This document shows positions 14,502 through 22,713 of a stretch of 64,000 nt of DNA, piece after piece. Position 1 is the first letter of the stretch; each line of letters opens with the position of its first letter. This stretch comes from Bradyrhizobium barranii subsp. barranii. Its GTDB lineage: Bacteria > Pseudomonadota > Alphaproteobacteria > Rhizobiales > Xanthobacteraceae. The position numbers were made by a program, and so were the translations under genes. The DNA lies in contig NZ_CP086136.1 of assembly GCF_017565645.3 (NCBI RefSeq), positions 62,001 through 126,000 of the forward strand, read 5' to 3'. The notes below the pieces were generated by a model, which ran no database searches, was not told where the DNA came from, and saw only the letters and a program-made list of their open reading frames with translations.

Positions 14502-15338
14502 ATGTTTCGACTTGCTGCCCCGGTGCTCATCCTGCTGTCCTTCCTGACTTCGGCAGCAGCGCAAACCCCTCCCGCAACCACCGCTCCCGCCGCTCAGACC
14601 GCACCACAGGCAAAGCCGACAGCCAAGAAAGCGACGACGAAGCCGAAGGCGACGCCGAAGCCTGCGGAGTCGGCGACTGCTGGTCCTTGCGGCGTCGGCG
14701 TGATTGCTGGGACCGCCGACATCTTTGTCGTCCAGAAGATCGGTCTGACCGTGTTCGGCAACGACTATGCGGAAGTCCCGGTATCCTGGGGCCTTGACGA
14801 CCTCGTCTTTGCGCGGGCGCGGGCCGCAGCAGGCAACACGCCGGTGCGACGGATCACTTACGCCAAGGGCGCGCTCGATTCCTACTACCACCCCAAATCC
14901 GGCCTGTTCCGCAATCAGCGTGAAGAGCTGTCGAACCTGATCCGGCAGGTCGCGGGTAATGCCGGTTGCGAGCGCTATCTCGTCGTCATGCGCAGCGAAG
15001 GACAGCTTGACGGGACCAACCAGTCGCTCAGCGGCGTCGGCATCTTCAGCCGGGGTGTCGGTCTCATCTCATATGCATATGTCTTCTCCTATATCGGCGT
15101 GACGTGGGTCGACGGCCGCACCTTCGAAATCATGAAAGGCCCCGCCGTAACGTTCGAAGGTGTCATGAAGCATATGGCCGACAACTTCGTTTCGAACGAG
15201 CTTTTGCAGAAGGTGGACAAGTCCATGTTTCCGGAGACGGCCGCGGACTCCGCCAACAACACCGCCCTGCGCGACACCACCCGCGACTTCCTGACCAAAC
15301 GGCTGGACAAGATCCTGCCGCCGTATTTCGCGCAGTAA
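14502..15338 (+). CDS. Exported protein of unknown function (paralog A)
   Basis: I do not recognise this family. The 278-residue product begins with a clear signal peptide (MFRLAAPVLILLSFLTSAAA, cleavage before Gln-Thr). A Pro/Ala/Thr/Lys-rich linker of about 45 residues follows, then a globular domain starting GPCGVGVI. Conserved points shared with the next gene are D-x-FVV-x-K, a W-x-LDDLV-x-x-R segment, CERY-x-VV, and MFPE...NN...LR...LTK-x-LDK near the end. Two cysteines in the mature part could form a disulfide. The ATG at 14502 replaces an in-frame TTG at 14493. Function unknown. Confidence 0.8.
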   Translation: MFRLAAPVLILLSFLTSAAAQTPPATTAPAAQTAPQAKPTAKKATTKPKATPKPAESATAGPCGVGVIAGTADIFVVQKIGLTVFGNDYAEVPVSWGLDDLVFARARAAAGNTPVRRITYAKGALDSYYHPKSGLFRNQREELSNLIRQVAGNAGCERYLVVMRSEGQLDGTNQSLSGVGIFSRGVGLISYAYVFSYIGVTWVDGRTFEIMKGPAVTFEGVMKHMADNFVSNELLQKVDKSMFPETAADSANNTALRDTTRDFLTKRLDKILPPYFAQ

Positions 15339-15357
15339 GGCGCGTTGGCGTACGACG

Positions 15358-16161
15358 ATGAATCTGCTTGCCGCCGCATTGGTATCATACGCGCTGCTGT
15401 CGCCGACAGGCGGGCAGGTGCAACCGGCGCCAAAGCCGGAAGTGGTCAAGCCCGCGATCAAGAAACCGGCAGGCGTCAAGCCAAGCGGACCGGTTGAAAG
15501 CGGCCCGTGCCAAATCGGCGTGATACCGGTCGGCGGTGACCTATTCGTGGTCGAGAAGTTCGGGCCTTTCACGTTCATGGACAAACGTGCGCGGGTCTCG
15601 ATTGCGGCGTGGGCGCTCGACGACCTCGTCGTCTCGCGCGTTCGCGCAGCTGCGGCCGGCAGTTCCGTGAAGAGAATTCCCTACACCGTCGAAGAGCTCA
15701 AGTCCGGTGGTCGCGAAAAGCAGCATCCGTTTTTTTACAGCGCAGCGACCGACATCGGAAACTTCGTTCGCTTCCTCGCGCCCAAACTGCGGTGTGAGCG
15801 CTACATCGTCGTCCACCGGAATCACGGAACGCATCGGGAATCCGGCATCGGTATCTCACAATACCCTTACGGTGGGCCAGTCCATCTCTTCGCGATGATG
15901 TACATCCGGGTCTATGACGGTACCACCTTCGCGTTGATCAAGGAGGCACCCGCCTTGATGACCGAGGACACGTATCTAGAGCGCTTGCTGCACAATCCGC
16001 TCGGCGGTCCGTCGAGCGAGCTGGATCGCGCGATGTTTCCGGAGAAGCCGGCGGACGCAGTCAACAACCCGGTGCTGCGCGGCGGGGTACGCACGATGCT
16101 GACGAAGAGTCTCGACAAGACGCTGCCGGCCCTGCTGCAACGTCCGTCGCCGTCACGTTGA
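15358..16161 (+). CDS. Exported protein of unknown function (paralog B)
   Basis: This 267-residue product is a diverged tandem copy of the preceding gene, 20 bases downstream. It has a hydrophobic N-terminus (MNLLAAALVSYALLSP), a Pro/Lys-rich linker, then GPCQIGVI and the same landmarks: FVVEKFG, AWALDDLVVSRVRAAA, CERYIVV, GIGI, MFPEKPAD, NNPVLR and LTKSLDK. The signal peptide is less typical because it lacks a positive n-region. I infer that both proteins act outside the cytoplasm. No enzyme motif is visible. Confidence 0.75.
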   Translation: MNLLAAALVSYALLSPTGGQVQPAPKPEVVKPAIKKPAGVKPSGPVESGPCQIGVIPVGGDLFVVEKFGPFTFMDKRARVSIAAWALDDLVVSRVRAAAAGSSVKRIPYTVEELKSGGREKQHPFFYSAATDIGNFVRFLAPKLRCERYIVVHRNHGTHRESGIGISQYPYGGPVHLFAMMYIRVYDGTTFALIKEAPALMTEDTYLERLLHNPLGGPSSELDRAMFPEKPADAVNNPVLRGGVRTMLTKSLDKTLPALLQRPSPSR

Positions 16162-16277
16162 CCAAGATATCGCTCGCAGAACGGCGCATCCATCTAGGCA
16201 TAGTGCATTGCGCATCGGGCGCAAACACGCAATGAATCTGCCATCGCCCGCCGTTACGCCAATGGAAAGTTCTCGCC

Positions 16278-16874
16278 ATGATCAAGCTCTATTGGTCACC
16301 CCGCTCGCGCTCGTTCACGACGCTCTGGCTGATGGAAGAGAGCGGCCTGCCCTATGAGCGCGTGCTGACCGACATCTCGACCGGCGCGCAAAAAGCGCCG
16401 GATTATTTGAAGGTCAATCCGATGGGCAAGGTGCCGGCACTCAGCGACGGCGATGCCGCGCTCGGCGAGGCCGCCGCGATCTGCGCCTACATCGCCGACC
16501 GCTATCCCGAAGCGAAGCTCGCGCCCGCCGTGACCGATCCGCGCCGTGCGCGCTATCTGCAATGGCTGTTCTTCTCGCCGGGCTGCATCGAGCCCGCCAT
16601 CATCCAGATCTTCACCAAGATCGAGATCCCGACCTCGACCGCGGCCTGGGGCAGCGCCACGCAGGTGTTCGACGTGCTGGAAGCTGCGCTCGCGAAGGGA
16701 CCGTGGATCCTCGGCGAGGAGTTTTCCGCCGCAGATATCACGGTCGGCTCCGGCCTGAACTTCGCGGTCCGCCTGTTCAAGATGGTGCCGTCCCGCCCGG
16801 CCTTCGATGCCTATCTCGCGCGCTGCATGGCGCGGCCGGCGTTCCAGAGCGCGGAGAAGATCGCGGCGGGTTGA
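16278..16874 (+). CDS. Glutathione S-transferase family protein
   Basis: The 198-residue product has a thioredoxin-like N-terminal domain (MIKLYWSPRSRSFTTLWLMEE, then NPMGKVPAL with the cis-Pro and LGEAAAICAYIADRYP) and a helical C-terminal domain (GEEFSAADITVGSGL). The Ser after the first strand may be the catalytic residue. The substrate is unknown. It is convergent with fabI, with a long palindrome between them. Confidence 0.88.
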   Translation: MIKLYWSPRSRSFTTLWLMEESGLPYERVLTDISTGAQKAPDYLKVNPMGKVPALSDGDAALGEAAAICAYIADRYPEAKLAPAVTDPRRARYLQWLFFSPGCIEPAIIQIFTKIEIPTSTAAWGSATQVFDVLEAALAKGPWILGEEFSAADITVGSGLNFAVRLFKMVPSRPAFDAYLARCMARPAFQSAEKIAAG

Positions 16875-16884
16875 GGCTAAGAAC

Positions 16885-16980
16885 TCGTAGGGTGGGCAAA
16901 GCGGAGCGTGCCCACCACGTCTTTCTGCGATCGAGGAGAGATGGTGGGCACGGCGCTCTGCGCCTTTGCCCACCCTACGA
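16885..16980. repeat. Palindromic intergenic repeat between gst and fabI
   Basis: A perfect 17-base inverted repeat (TCGTAGGGTGGGCAAAG at 16885-16901 and its complement at 16964-16980) encloses a second, nearly complementary pair of arms (GCGTGCCCACCA/TGGTGGGCAC). The whole 96-base unit can fold as one cruciform. It sits between convergent genes and has the look of dispersed bradyrhizobial intergenic palindromes. Confidence 0.8.
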
Positions 16981-16982
16981 AA

Positions 16983-17783
16983 TCACTCTGACGCCTTCAA
17001 ATCGTCAGGCCTCGGCATCAGGATCGTGTTGTAGCCGGAATCGACATAGTGGATCTCGCCGGTCACGCCGCCGGAGAGATCCGACAACAGATACAGCGCC
17101 GAGCCGCCGAGCTCGTCGAGCGTGACGCCGCGGCGGAGCGGCGAATGTTTCTGCATGAAGCCGAACATCGCACGCGCCTCGCCGATGCCCGAGCCGGCGA
17201 GCGTACGGATGGGGCCTGCGGAGATCGCGTTGACGCGGATGCCGCGCGGTCCGAAATCGGAGGCGAGGTAGCGCACGGAGGCCTCCAGCGCCGCCTTGGC
17301 GACGCCCATCACGTTGTAGTTCGGCATCGCGCGCTCCGAGGCGCCGAAGGTCAGCGTGATCATGCTGCCGCCCTCCGTCATCAGCTCGGCGGCGCGTTTT
17401 GCGACCTCCGTGAACGAGAAGCAGGAGATCACCATGGTGCGCGAAAAATTCTCGCGGCTGGTGTCGGCGTAGCGGCCCTTCAGCTCGTTCTTGTCGGCAA
17501 AGCCGATGGCGTGGATGACGAAATCGAGCTTGCCCCATTTCTCGCGCAGCACGGCGAAGGTCGCATCAACGCTGGCAATGTCCTCGACGTCGCAAGGCAG
17601 CACCAATTCCACGCCGAGCTGCTCCGCCAGCGGCTTGACGCGCTTGCCCAGCGCCTCGCCCTGGAAGGTGAAGGCAAGCTCGGCACCGTGGGCATGCAGC
17701 GCCTTCGCCATGCCCCAGGCGATCGAATGATCATTGGCGATGCCCATGATCAGACCGCGCTTGCCTTTCATCAGTCCTTCCAT
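16983..17783 (-). CDS. fabI: Enoyl-[acyl-carrier-protein] reductase FabI
   Basis: FabI does the last reduction of each fatty acid elongation cycle. The 266-residue product is a short-chain dehydrogenase with an N-terminal nucleotide-binding region (GLIMGIANDHSIAWG) and the catalytic YNVMGVAK, placing Tyr156 and Lys163 at the same numbers as in E. coli FabI. The position of E. coli Tyr146 is Phe146 here (MITLTFGASERAMP). It lies downstream of fabA-fabB in the same direction but is separated from fabB by a palindromic repeat. An ATG four codons later is a possible start. Confidence 0.95.
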   Translation of the reverse strand: MEGLMKGKRGLIMGIANDHSIAWGMAKALHAHGAELAFTFQGEALGKRVKPLAEQLGVELVLPCDVEDIASVDATFAVLREKWGKLDFVIHAIGFADKNELKGRYADTSRENFSRTMVISCFSFTEVAKRAAELMTEGGSMITLTFGASERAMPNYNVMGVAKAALEASVRYLASDFGPRGIRVNAISAGPIRTLAGSGIGEARAMFGFMQKHSPLRRGVTLDELGGSALYLLSDLSGGVTGEIHYVDSGYNTILMPRPDDLKASE

Positions 17784-17809
17784 TGCCCAGCGGCTCCCAT
17801 CATTCCGAC

Positions 17810-17909
17810 GTCATCGCCCGCGCAGGCGGGCGATCCAGTATTCCAGAGACAGCAGTTATAGGCCGAGATGCCGCGGCGTACTGGATGCCCCGCTTTCGCG
17901 GAGCATGAC
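17810..17909. repeat. Palindromic repeat between fabB and fabI
   Basis: Outer arms GTCAT/ATGAC and inner arms ATCCAGTA (17833-17840)/TACTGGAT (17879-17886) bracket a small perfect hairpin CGCCCGC-GCAG-GCGGGCG. The unit could terminate or process the fabA-fabB message before fabI. Confidence 0.7.
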
Positions 17910-17921
17910 AGAGTGCTGGGC

Positions 17922-19145
17922 TCACACATCCAGCCGGCTGAACACCAGCGTGGCGTTGGTGCCGCCAAAGCCGAAGGAGTTCGACAGCACGGTGCCGATC
18001 TTGACGTTGTCGATGCGCTTGCGCACGATCGGCATGTCGGCGAACACGGGATCGAGCTCCTGGATGTGCGCGCTCTCGCAGATGAAGCCGTTGTTCATCA
18101 TCAGCAGCGAGTAGATCGCCTCCTGCACGCCGGTTGCGCCCAGCGAGTGACCGGTCAGCGCCTTGGTCGCCGAGATCGGCGGGCACTTCTCGCCGGCACC
18201 GAACACGCGACGGAGCGCGTCGATTTCCGGCGGATCGCCGGCTGGCGTCGAGGTCGCGTGCGGATTGATGTAATCGACCTTGGTCTTCACCGTCGACATC
18301 GCCATGCGCATGCAGCGCTCGGCGCCTTCACCGGAGGGCGCGACCATGTCGTAGCCGTCCGACGTCGCGCCGTAGCCGACGATCTCGCCGTAAATGCGCG
18401 CGCCGCGCGCCTTGGCATGCTCGAGCTCTTCCAGCACCAGCACGCCGGCGCCGCCGGCAATGACGAAGCCGTCGCGGTTGACGTCATAGGGACGCGAGGC
18501 GGTGGCGGGCGTGTCGTTGTACTTCGACGACATCGCGCCCATGGCGTCGAACAGCACCGAGAGGGACCAGTCCAGCTCCTCGCAGCCGCCGGCGAAAATG
18601 ATGTCCTGCTTGCCGATCTGGATCGTCTCATAGGCGTTGCCGACGCAATGGTTCGACGTCGCGCAGGCCGAGGAGATCGAATAGTTCACGCCCTTGATCT
18701 TGAACCAGGTCGCGAGCGTCGCGGAGGCCGTGGACGACATCGCCTTCGGCACGGCAAACGGTCCGACGCGCTTCGGCCCCTTGGTGCGGGTGATGTCGGC
18801 GGATTCGACGATGGTGCGGGCCGACGGGCCGCCGGAACCCATGATGATGCCGGTGCGGATGTTGGAGATATCTTCGGGCGACAGACCGGAATCCTGGATC
18901 GCCTGCTCCATCGCGATATGATTCCACCCCGCGCCCTGGCCGAGGAAGCGCATCGCACGCCGGTCGACTACCGTCGCGGGATCGATCGTCGGCGCACCTT
19001 GCACCTGCGAACGGAAGCCGAGTTCGGCATATTTTTCAGCCCGCGAAATACCTGACTTCGCCTCGTGAAGGCTCGCAAGCACTTCCTGGGTGTTGTTTCC
19101 GATGGACGAGACGATACCCATCCCGGTGACCACAACCCGCCTCAT
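17922..19145 (-). CDS. fabB: Beta-ketoacyl-ACP synthase I FabB
   Basis: FabB condenses acyl-ACP with malonyl-ACP and is needed to elongate unsaturated acyl chains. The 407-residue thiolase-fold protein has the nucleophile in [12 protein letters not shown], the two active-site histidines in [14 protein letters not shown] and [11 protein letters not shown], and the lysine before the second (TKALTGHS). It is 42 bases downstream of fabA and forms with it the anaerobic unsaturated fatty acid pair. Confidence 0.97.
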   Translation of the reverse strand: MRRVVVTGMGIVSSIGNNTQEVLASLHEAKSGISRAEKYAELGFRSQVQGAPTIDPATVVDRRAMRFLGQGAGWNHIAMEQAIQDSGLSPEDISNIRTGIIMGSGGPSARTIVESADITRTKGPKRVGPFAVPKAMSSTASATLATWFKIKGVNYSISSACATSNHCVGNAYETIQIGKQDIIFAGGCEELDWSLSVLFDAMGAMSSKYNDTPATASRPYDVNRDGFVIAGGAGVLVLEELEHAKARGARIYGEIVGYGATSDGYDMVAPSGEGAERCMRMAMSTVKTKVDYINPHATSTPAGDPPEIDALRRVFGAGEKCPPISATKALTGHSLGATGVQEAIYSLLMMNNGFICESAHIQELDPVFADMPIVRKRIDNVKIGTVLSNSFGFGGTNATLVFSRLDV

Positions 19146-19187
19146 GACAGCCTCGCCTAAATCGTTGTCTTTCTTGATGTGATGCGC

Positions 19188-19709
19188 TCAGCCCAGACTC
19201 ACGCCCTGCTTGAACAGGCCGACCTTCAGATCCTTCGCGCGATAGATAATCTGGTCATCGACCGAAAGCCATCCGTCGGCGATGCCGAGCACCAGCTTTG
19301 AACGCATCACGCGCTTGATATCGATGTTGTACACAACCTTACGGGCCTCGGGCAGCACCTGGCCGCTGAACTTCAGCTCGTTCAGGCCAAGCGCGCGGCC
19401 GCGCCCTTCACCGCCGCTCCAGCCCAAATAAAAGCCGACCATCTGCCACAGCGCATCGAGGCCGAGGCAGCCGGGCATCACGGCATCGTTCTTGAAGTGG
19501 CAGCCGAAGAACCAGAGGTCGGGCTTGACGTCGAGCTCGGCCCGCACCACCCCCTTGCCGAATTCACCGCCAGTCTCGCTGATATCCGTGATGCGGTCGA
19601 ACATGAGCATCGGCGGCAGCGGCAGCTGGGCATTGCCCGGGCCGAACATTTCGCCGCGGCCACATGCCAGCAGATCTTCATATTCGTAGCCGTTGCGCCT
19701 GTTCAGCAT
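19188..19709 (-). CDS. fabA: 3-hydroxyacyl-[ACP] dehydratase/isomerase FabA
   Basis: FabA dehydrates beta-hydroxydecanoyl-ACP and isomerises the product to the cis-3-enoyl form, introducing the double bond. The 173-residue hot-dog-fold protein has the catalytic His in [16 protein letters not shown] and the Asp in LGLDALWQM. The frame stays open 51 codons further upstream. The ATG at 19709 gives the family's usual length and start ([14 protein letters not shown]), so it was chosen. It is divergent from irr. Confidence 0.97.
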   Translation of the reverse strand: MLNRRNGYEYEDLLACGRGEMFGPGNAQLPLPPMLMFDRITDISETGGEFGKGVVRAELDVKPDLWFFGCHFKNDAVMPGCLGLDALWQMVGFYLGWSGGEGRGRALGLNELKFSGQVLPEARKVVYNIDIKRVMRSKLVLGIADGWLSVDDQIIYRAKDLKVGLFKQGVSLG

Positions 19710-19993
19710 GCGGAAGCCTCTGTTCAAATCCCGATTGAGCGGCGTTTCTGGCGAAAATGGGCCCCGTTTCGTTCGGAAAGCCGCGCCAATTCCCGTCACC
19801 AGGCGCGACTGCCACGAGCCAGGATGGACTGCGGGCCGGGCCTCAATGCCCGGCTGCGCCATAATCGGCCAAGCGGAACCGCGGGCTCTCTAACACAGGC
19901 ATTTCGGGTGGCAAAGCGATCTCATGAAGGTAAAGTGACCACCTGCTCGCCCGGTTCCATTTCTCATTAGAACCTCTCTAGTTGCGAGAAACT

Positions 19994-20035
19994 TGCATCT
20001 GCATCTATCTGTCCATATATTGCATATAGATGCAG
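19994..20035 (+). promoter_or_regulatory. irr promoter element: TGCATC direct repeats inside a palindrome
   Basis: TGCATC occurs twice in tandem (19994-20005), followed by the related TATCTG (20006-20011). The second hexamer is also part of a perfect 10-bp inverted repeat, CTGCATCTAT (19999-20008) and ATAGATGCAG (20026-20035). From memory, the B. japonicum irr promoter is bound by Fur at direct hexamer repeats rather than a classical Fur box, and this fits that description. The element lies 27 bases before the irr ATG. The stretch 19710-19993 between fabA and this element shows nothing else definite. Confidence 0.6.
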
Positions 20036-20061
20036 TGTCCACGCGTGCCCGAAATCTGGAA

Positions 20062-20553
20062 ATGAGCGAGAATCCCGCGCCCCATCACGACGACGACGTC
20101 CATTCCGCCGCCCTCCTGTCCGGCCGCCAGCCGGCCTTGACCGGCTGCCCGTGGCACGACGTCAACGAAATGCTCCAGTCCGCGGGGCTTCGTCCGACGC
20201 GCCAGCGCATGGCGCTCGGCTGGCTCCTGTTCGGCAAGGGTGCTCGCCACCTCACGGCTGAAATGCTCTACGAGGAGGCGACGCTGGCCAAGGTGCCGGT
20301 GTCGCTCGCGACCGTCTACAACACGCTGAACCAGCTGACCGATGCCGGCCTGCTGCGCCAGGTCAGCGTCGACGGTACCAAGACCTATTTCGACACCAAC
20401 GTCACCACCCACCACCATTATTACCTCGAGAACAGCCACGAGCTGGTCGATATCGAGGATCCGCATCTGGCGCTGTCCAAGATGCCGGAGGTGCCCGAGG
20501 GTTACGAGATCGCGCGCATCGACATGGTCGTGCGCCTGCGCAAGAAGCGCTGA
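20062..20553 (+). CDS. irr: Iron response regulator Irr (Fur family)
   Basis: Irr senses haem status and controls iron and haem genes in rhizobia; it is degraded when haem is plentiful. From the ATG at 20062 the product has 163 residues. The haem regulatory motif GCPWHD holds Cys29, and the ferrous-haem His triplet is at 117-119 (TTHHHYY). The Fur-family winged helix spans about 35-105 (GLRPTRQRMALGWLLF; VSLATVYNTLNQLTDAGLL). An in-frame TTG at 19993 is rejected because it would put the promoter repeats inside the gene. Confidence 0.97.
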   Translation: MSENPAPHHDDDVHSAALLSGRQPALTGCPWHDVNEMLQSAGLRPTRQRMALGWLLFGKGARHLTAEMLYEEATLAKVPVSLATVYNTLNQLTDAGLLRQVSVDGTKTYFDTNVTTHHHYYLENSHELVDIEDPHLALSKMPEVPEGYEIARIDMVVRLRKKR

Positions 20554-20580
20554 ATATCCAACATTGTTGAGTTGATCGTC

Positions 20581-20697
20581 ATGGCCGGGCTTGTCCCGGC
20601 CATTGCTATTTGCACGGTCATTCCTGGATGGTCCGAAGGACCAGGCCCGGAATCTCGAGATCCCGGGTTCGATGCTTGCGCATCGCCCCGGGATGAC
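20581..20697. repeat. Two palindromic repeats between irr and the SH3 gene
   Basis: At 20581-20603, ATGGCCGGG pairs with CCCGGCCAT around a five-base loop and could end the irr transcript, although no T run follows. At 20616-20697 a longer imperfect palindrome has outer arms like GTCATTCC/GGGATGAC, an inner segment CCCGGAATCTCGAGATCCCGGG and a hairpin CGATGC-TTGC-GCATCG. Both lie between convergent genes. Confidence 0.7.
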
Positions 20698-20707
20698 GCC
20701 TACGGCG

Positions 20708-21238
20708 TCAGTTGACCTGCTCGTCCGAATAGACGCCCCAGAGGCGCTCCTGCTGGATCCAGCCGTCAAAGCCGTTGCCGGTGACGCGACACCAGTTTGC
20801 AGTGCACTTCTTGACCTGCGTGACGACGCCGGCCTGGAGCTTGGCCGCAACCGCGCTGTCAGGATCGGCCCGGTCGTAGATCGGCGCGAGCTCGTCCTTG
20901 TGCTTCATGGTGACGACTGCGGTGCGGCGGCCCGACAGCAGCGAATGATAGACCCAGCCCTCGGCGCCTTCGGAATCGCGCACCCGGCGCCAGTTCTCGA
21001 ACTCGGCGGTGATTTCGACCGGCAGGCCGGCGCGGGTGTAGACCCAGGCGACGTCATTGTCCTTGGTCGGGCCGGCGCGGACGTTCACGTGATCCGATTT
21101 GAGGCTGACATAACGCGGCACCGGCAGGCCGCTCGCGGTCTGGGGGGTGCTGTCCTTCGCCGAATGGGAGGGGCTGACCGAGGCGCTCAACCAGGTGCAA
21201 ACGAGCGCCATCACCGAACAAAAACGCCCCAACGCCAT
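20708..21238 (-). CDS. Exported protein with two bacterial SH3-like domains
   Basis: The 176-residue product starts with a signal peptide (MALGRFCSVMALVCTWLSASVSPSHSA). Two SH3-type segments follow: the first at about 42-105 (SLKSDHVNVRAGPTKDNDVAWVY, GWVYHSLLSGRR), the second at about 115-170 (LQAGVVTQVKKCTANWCRV, GWIQQERLWGVY). Such domains often bind cell-wall peptides, so a periplasmic role is likely, but no enzyme domain is attached. The ATG at 21238 is used, not the preceding in-frame TTG. Confidence 0.85.
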   Translation of the reverse strand: MALGRFCSVMALVCTWLSASVSPSHSAKDSTPQTASGLPVPRYVSLKSDHVNVRAGPTKDNDVAWVYTRAGLPVEITAEFENWRRVRDSEGAEGWVYHSLLSGRRTAVVTMKHKDELAPIYDRADPDSAVAAKLQAGVVTQVKKCTANWCRVTGNGFDGWIQQERLWGVYSDEQVN

Positions 21239-21241
21239 CAA

Positions 21242-21550
21242 CCCGTCTCCTGTCGAGGGCCCCGCCGCGCCGGGCCCTCACCCTAAATTCCGAACCTGCC
21301 GCGTAAGCCCATCTCCCGTGTTCCCGAAGCCTTAACCCGTGGTTCTTGTCTTGGCCCGGCCTTCTGCTAGAGAGGACGGACACTTGAACAACCAGTTTGC
21401 CCCGATTTTCCGGTCGGAAATGTCGGGAGAGCTTGAAGGAAGCGCCGGGGACGACACGGCAAAGGCAGTGTCGAACAACCGGGTTAATGAGGCCTCAACG
21501 GCCGGCCTTTGGTAACAGAGGCGGCTTGCGGCGCCTCATGAGGGCATGAC
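21242..21550. other. Divergent intergenic region between the SH3 gene and the hydroxyacid dehydrogenase gene
   Basis: No gene is supported in these 309 bases. A perfect 8-bp hairpin, GAGGGCCC (21255-21262) with GGGCCCTC (21272-21279), lies in the presumed leader of the SH3 gene. The two promoters must lie here, but I cannot place their elements. Confidence 0.5.
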
Positions 21551-22552
21551 ATGTCGGTGAAGAAAAAGCCCCTCGTGGTGGTGACGCGCAAGCTGCCGGA
21601 CTCGATCGAGACCCGGATGCGCGAGCTGTTCGACGCGCGGATCAATCTCGAGGACACACCGATGTCGGCCGAGCAGATCGCTGAGGCCGCGCGCACCGCC
21701 GACGTGCTGGTTCCGACCGTCACCGACCACATCACCGCCGACATCGTCAACCAGCCCGACTGCAAGCTCCGCCTGATCGCCAATTTCGGCAACGGCGTCG
21801 ACAACATCGACGTCGAGGCCGCGCATGCCCGCGGCATCACCGTCACCAACACGCCAAAGGTTCTGACCGAAGACACCGCCGACATGACCATGGCGCTGAT
21901 CCTGGCCGTACCTCGGCGGATGATCGAAGGCGCCTCGATCCTGACCGAAGGAAAGCCCTGGCCCGGCTGGTCGCCGACCTGGATGCTCGGCCACCGCATC
22001 GGCGGCAAGCGTCTCGGCATCATCGGCATGGGCCGCATCGGCCAGGCGGTCGCGCGCCGCGCCCGCGCCTTCGGCCTCCAGATCCACTACCACAACCGTC
22101 GCCCCGTGGCCCCGAAGATCGCCGAAGAGTTAGGGGCGACCTATTGGGAAAGCCTCGACCAGATGCTGGCACGGATGGACATCATCTCGGTGAACTGTCC
22201 GCACACGCCGGCGACCTATCATCTGCTGTCGGCGCGGCGGCTGAAGCTGATCCGCAAGGACGCCTACATCGTCAACACCGCGCGCGGCGAGGTGACCGAC
22301 GAGGACACGCTGATCAAGCTGATCGAGGGCGGCGAGATCGGCGGCGCCGGCCTCGACGTCTACGAGCACGAGCCCGCGGTCAATCCCAAGCTGGTGCGGC
22401 TCGCCAAGGCCGGCAAGGTGGCGCTGCTGCCGCATATGGGCTCGGCCACGATCGAGGGCCGCGTCGAGATGGGCGAGAAGGTGATCATCAACATCCGCAC
22501 CTTCCTCGACGCGCACAAGCCGCCGGACCGCGTGCTGCCGAGCATGCTCTGA
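21551..22552 (+). CDS. D-2-hydroxyacid dehydrogenase (glyoxylate/hydroxypyruvate reductase type)
   Basis: The 333-residue product has the D-2-hydroxyacid dehydrogenase layout. The Rossmann motif GIIGMGRIGQAVA lies at about 158-170. The catalytic Arg is in NTARGEV, the Glu in DVYEHEPAV and the His in LLPHMGSAT. The family reduces 2-oxoacids such as glyoxylate or hydroxypyruvate with NAD(P)H. The pattern NFGNGVDNIDVEAA fits glyoxylate reductases best, but the substrate cannot be read from sequence. It is a single gene with no evident operon partners. Confidence 0.9.
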   Translation: MSVKKKPLVVVTRKLPDSIETRMRELFDARINLEDTPMSAEQIAEAARTADVLVPTVTDHITADIVNQPDCKLRLIANFGNGVDNIDVEAAHARGITVTNTPKVLTEDTADMTMALILAVPRRMIEGASILTEGKPWPGWSPTWMLGHRIGGKRLGIIGMGRIGQAVARRARAFGLQIHYHNRRPVAPKIAEELGATYWESLDQMLARMDIISVNCPHTPATYHLLSARRLKLIRKDAYIVNTARGEVTDEDTLIKLIEGGEIGGAGLDVYEHEPAVNPKLVRLAKAGKVALLPHMGSATIEGRVEMGEKVIINIRTFLDAHKPPDRVLPSML

Positions 22553-22582
22553 GTTCAACTTTGCTGCACGCCAAGCCCTCCG

Positions 22583-22712
22583 CCCTCATCCTGAGGAGCG
22601 CGGAACGCGCGTCTCGAAGGATGGCCGCGGGCGAGAGTCGGGCCTTCATGGTTCGCCCGGCGATGCGAAGCATCGTCCGGAGACGGCGCTTCGCGCCTCC
22701 TCACCATGAGGG
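22583..22712. repeat. Palindromic repeat after the hydroxyacid dehydrogenase gene
   Basis: The left arm beginning CCCTCATCCTGAGGAG and the right arm ending CTCCTCACCATGAGGG are imperfect complements over about 35 bases each, with a hairpin GATGCGAAGCATC between them. The right end abuts the stop codon of the LysR gene. A related short motif CCTCATGGTGAGG is found at 25589-25601. Confidence 0.75.
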
Positions 22713-22713
22713 T

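Noticed and set aside
19966..19990. Possible iron control element (Irr box) near TTAGAA before irr
   Set aside because: The second half (TCTAGTT) does not pair well with the first, so the dyad is too weak to call.
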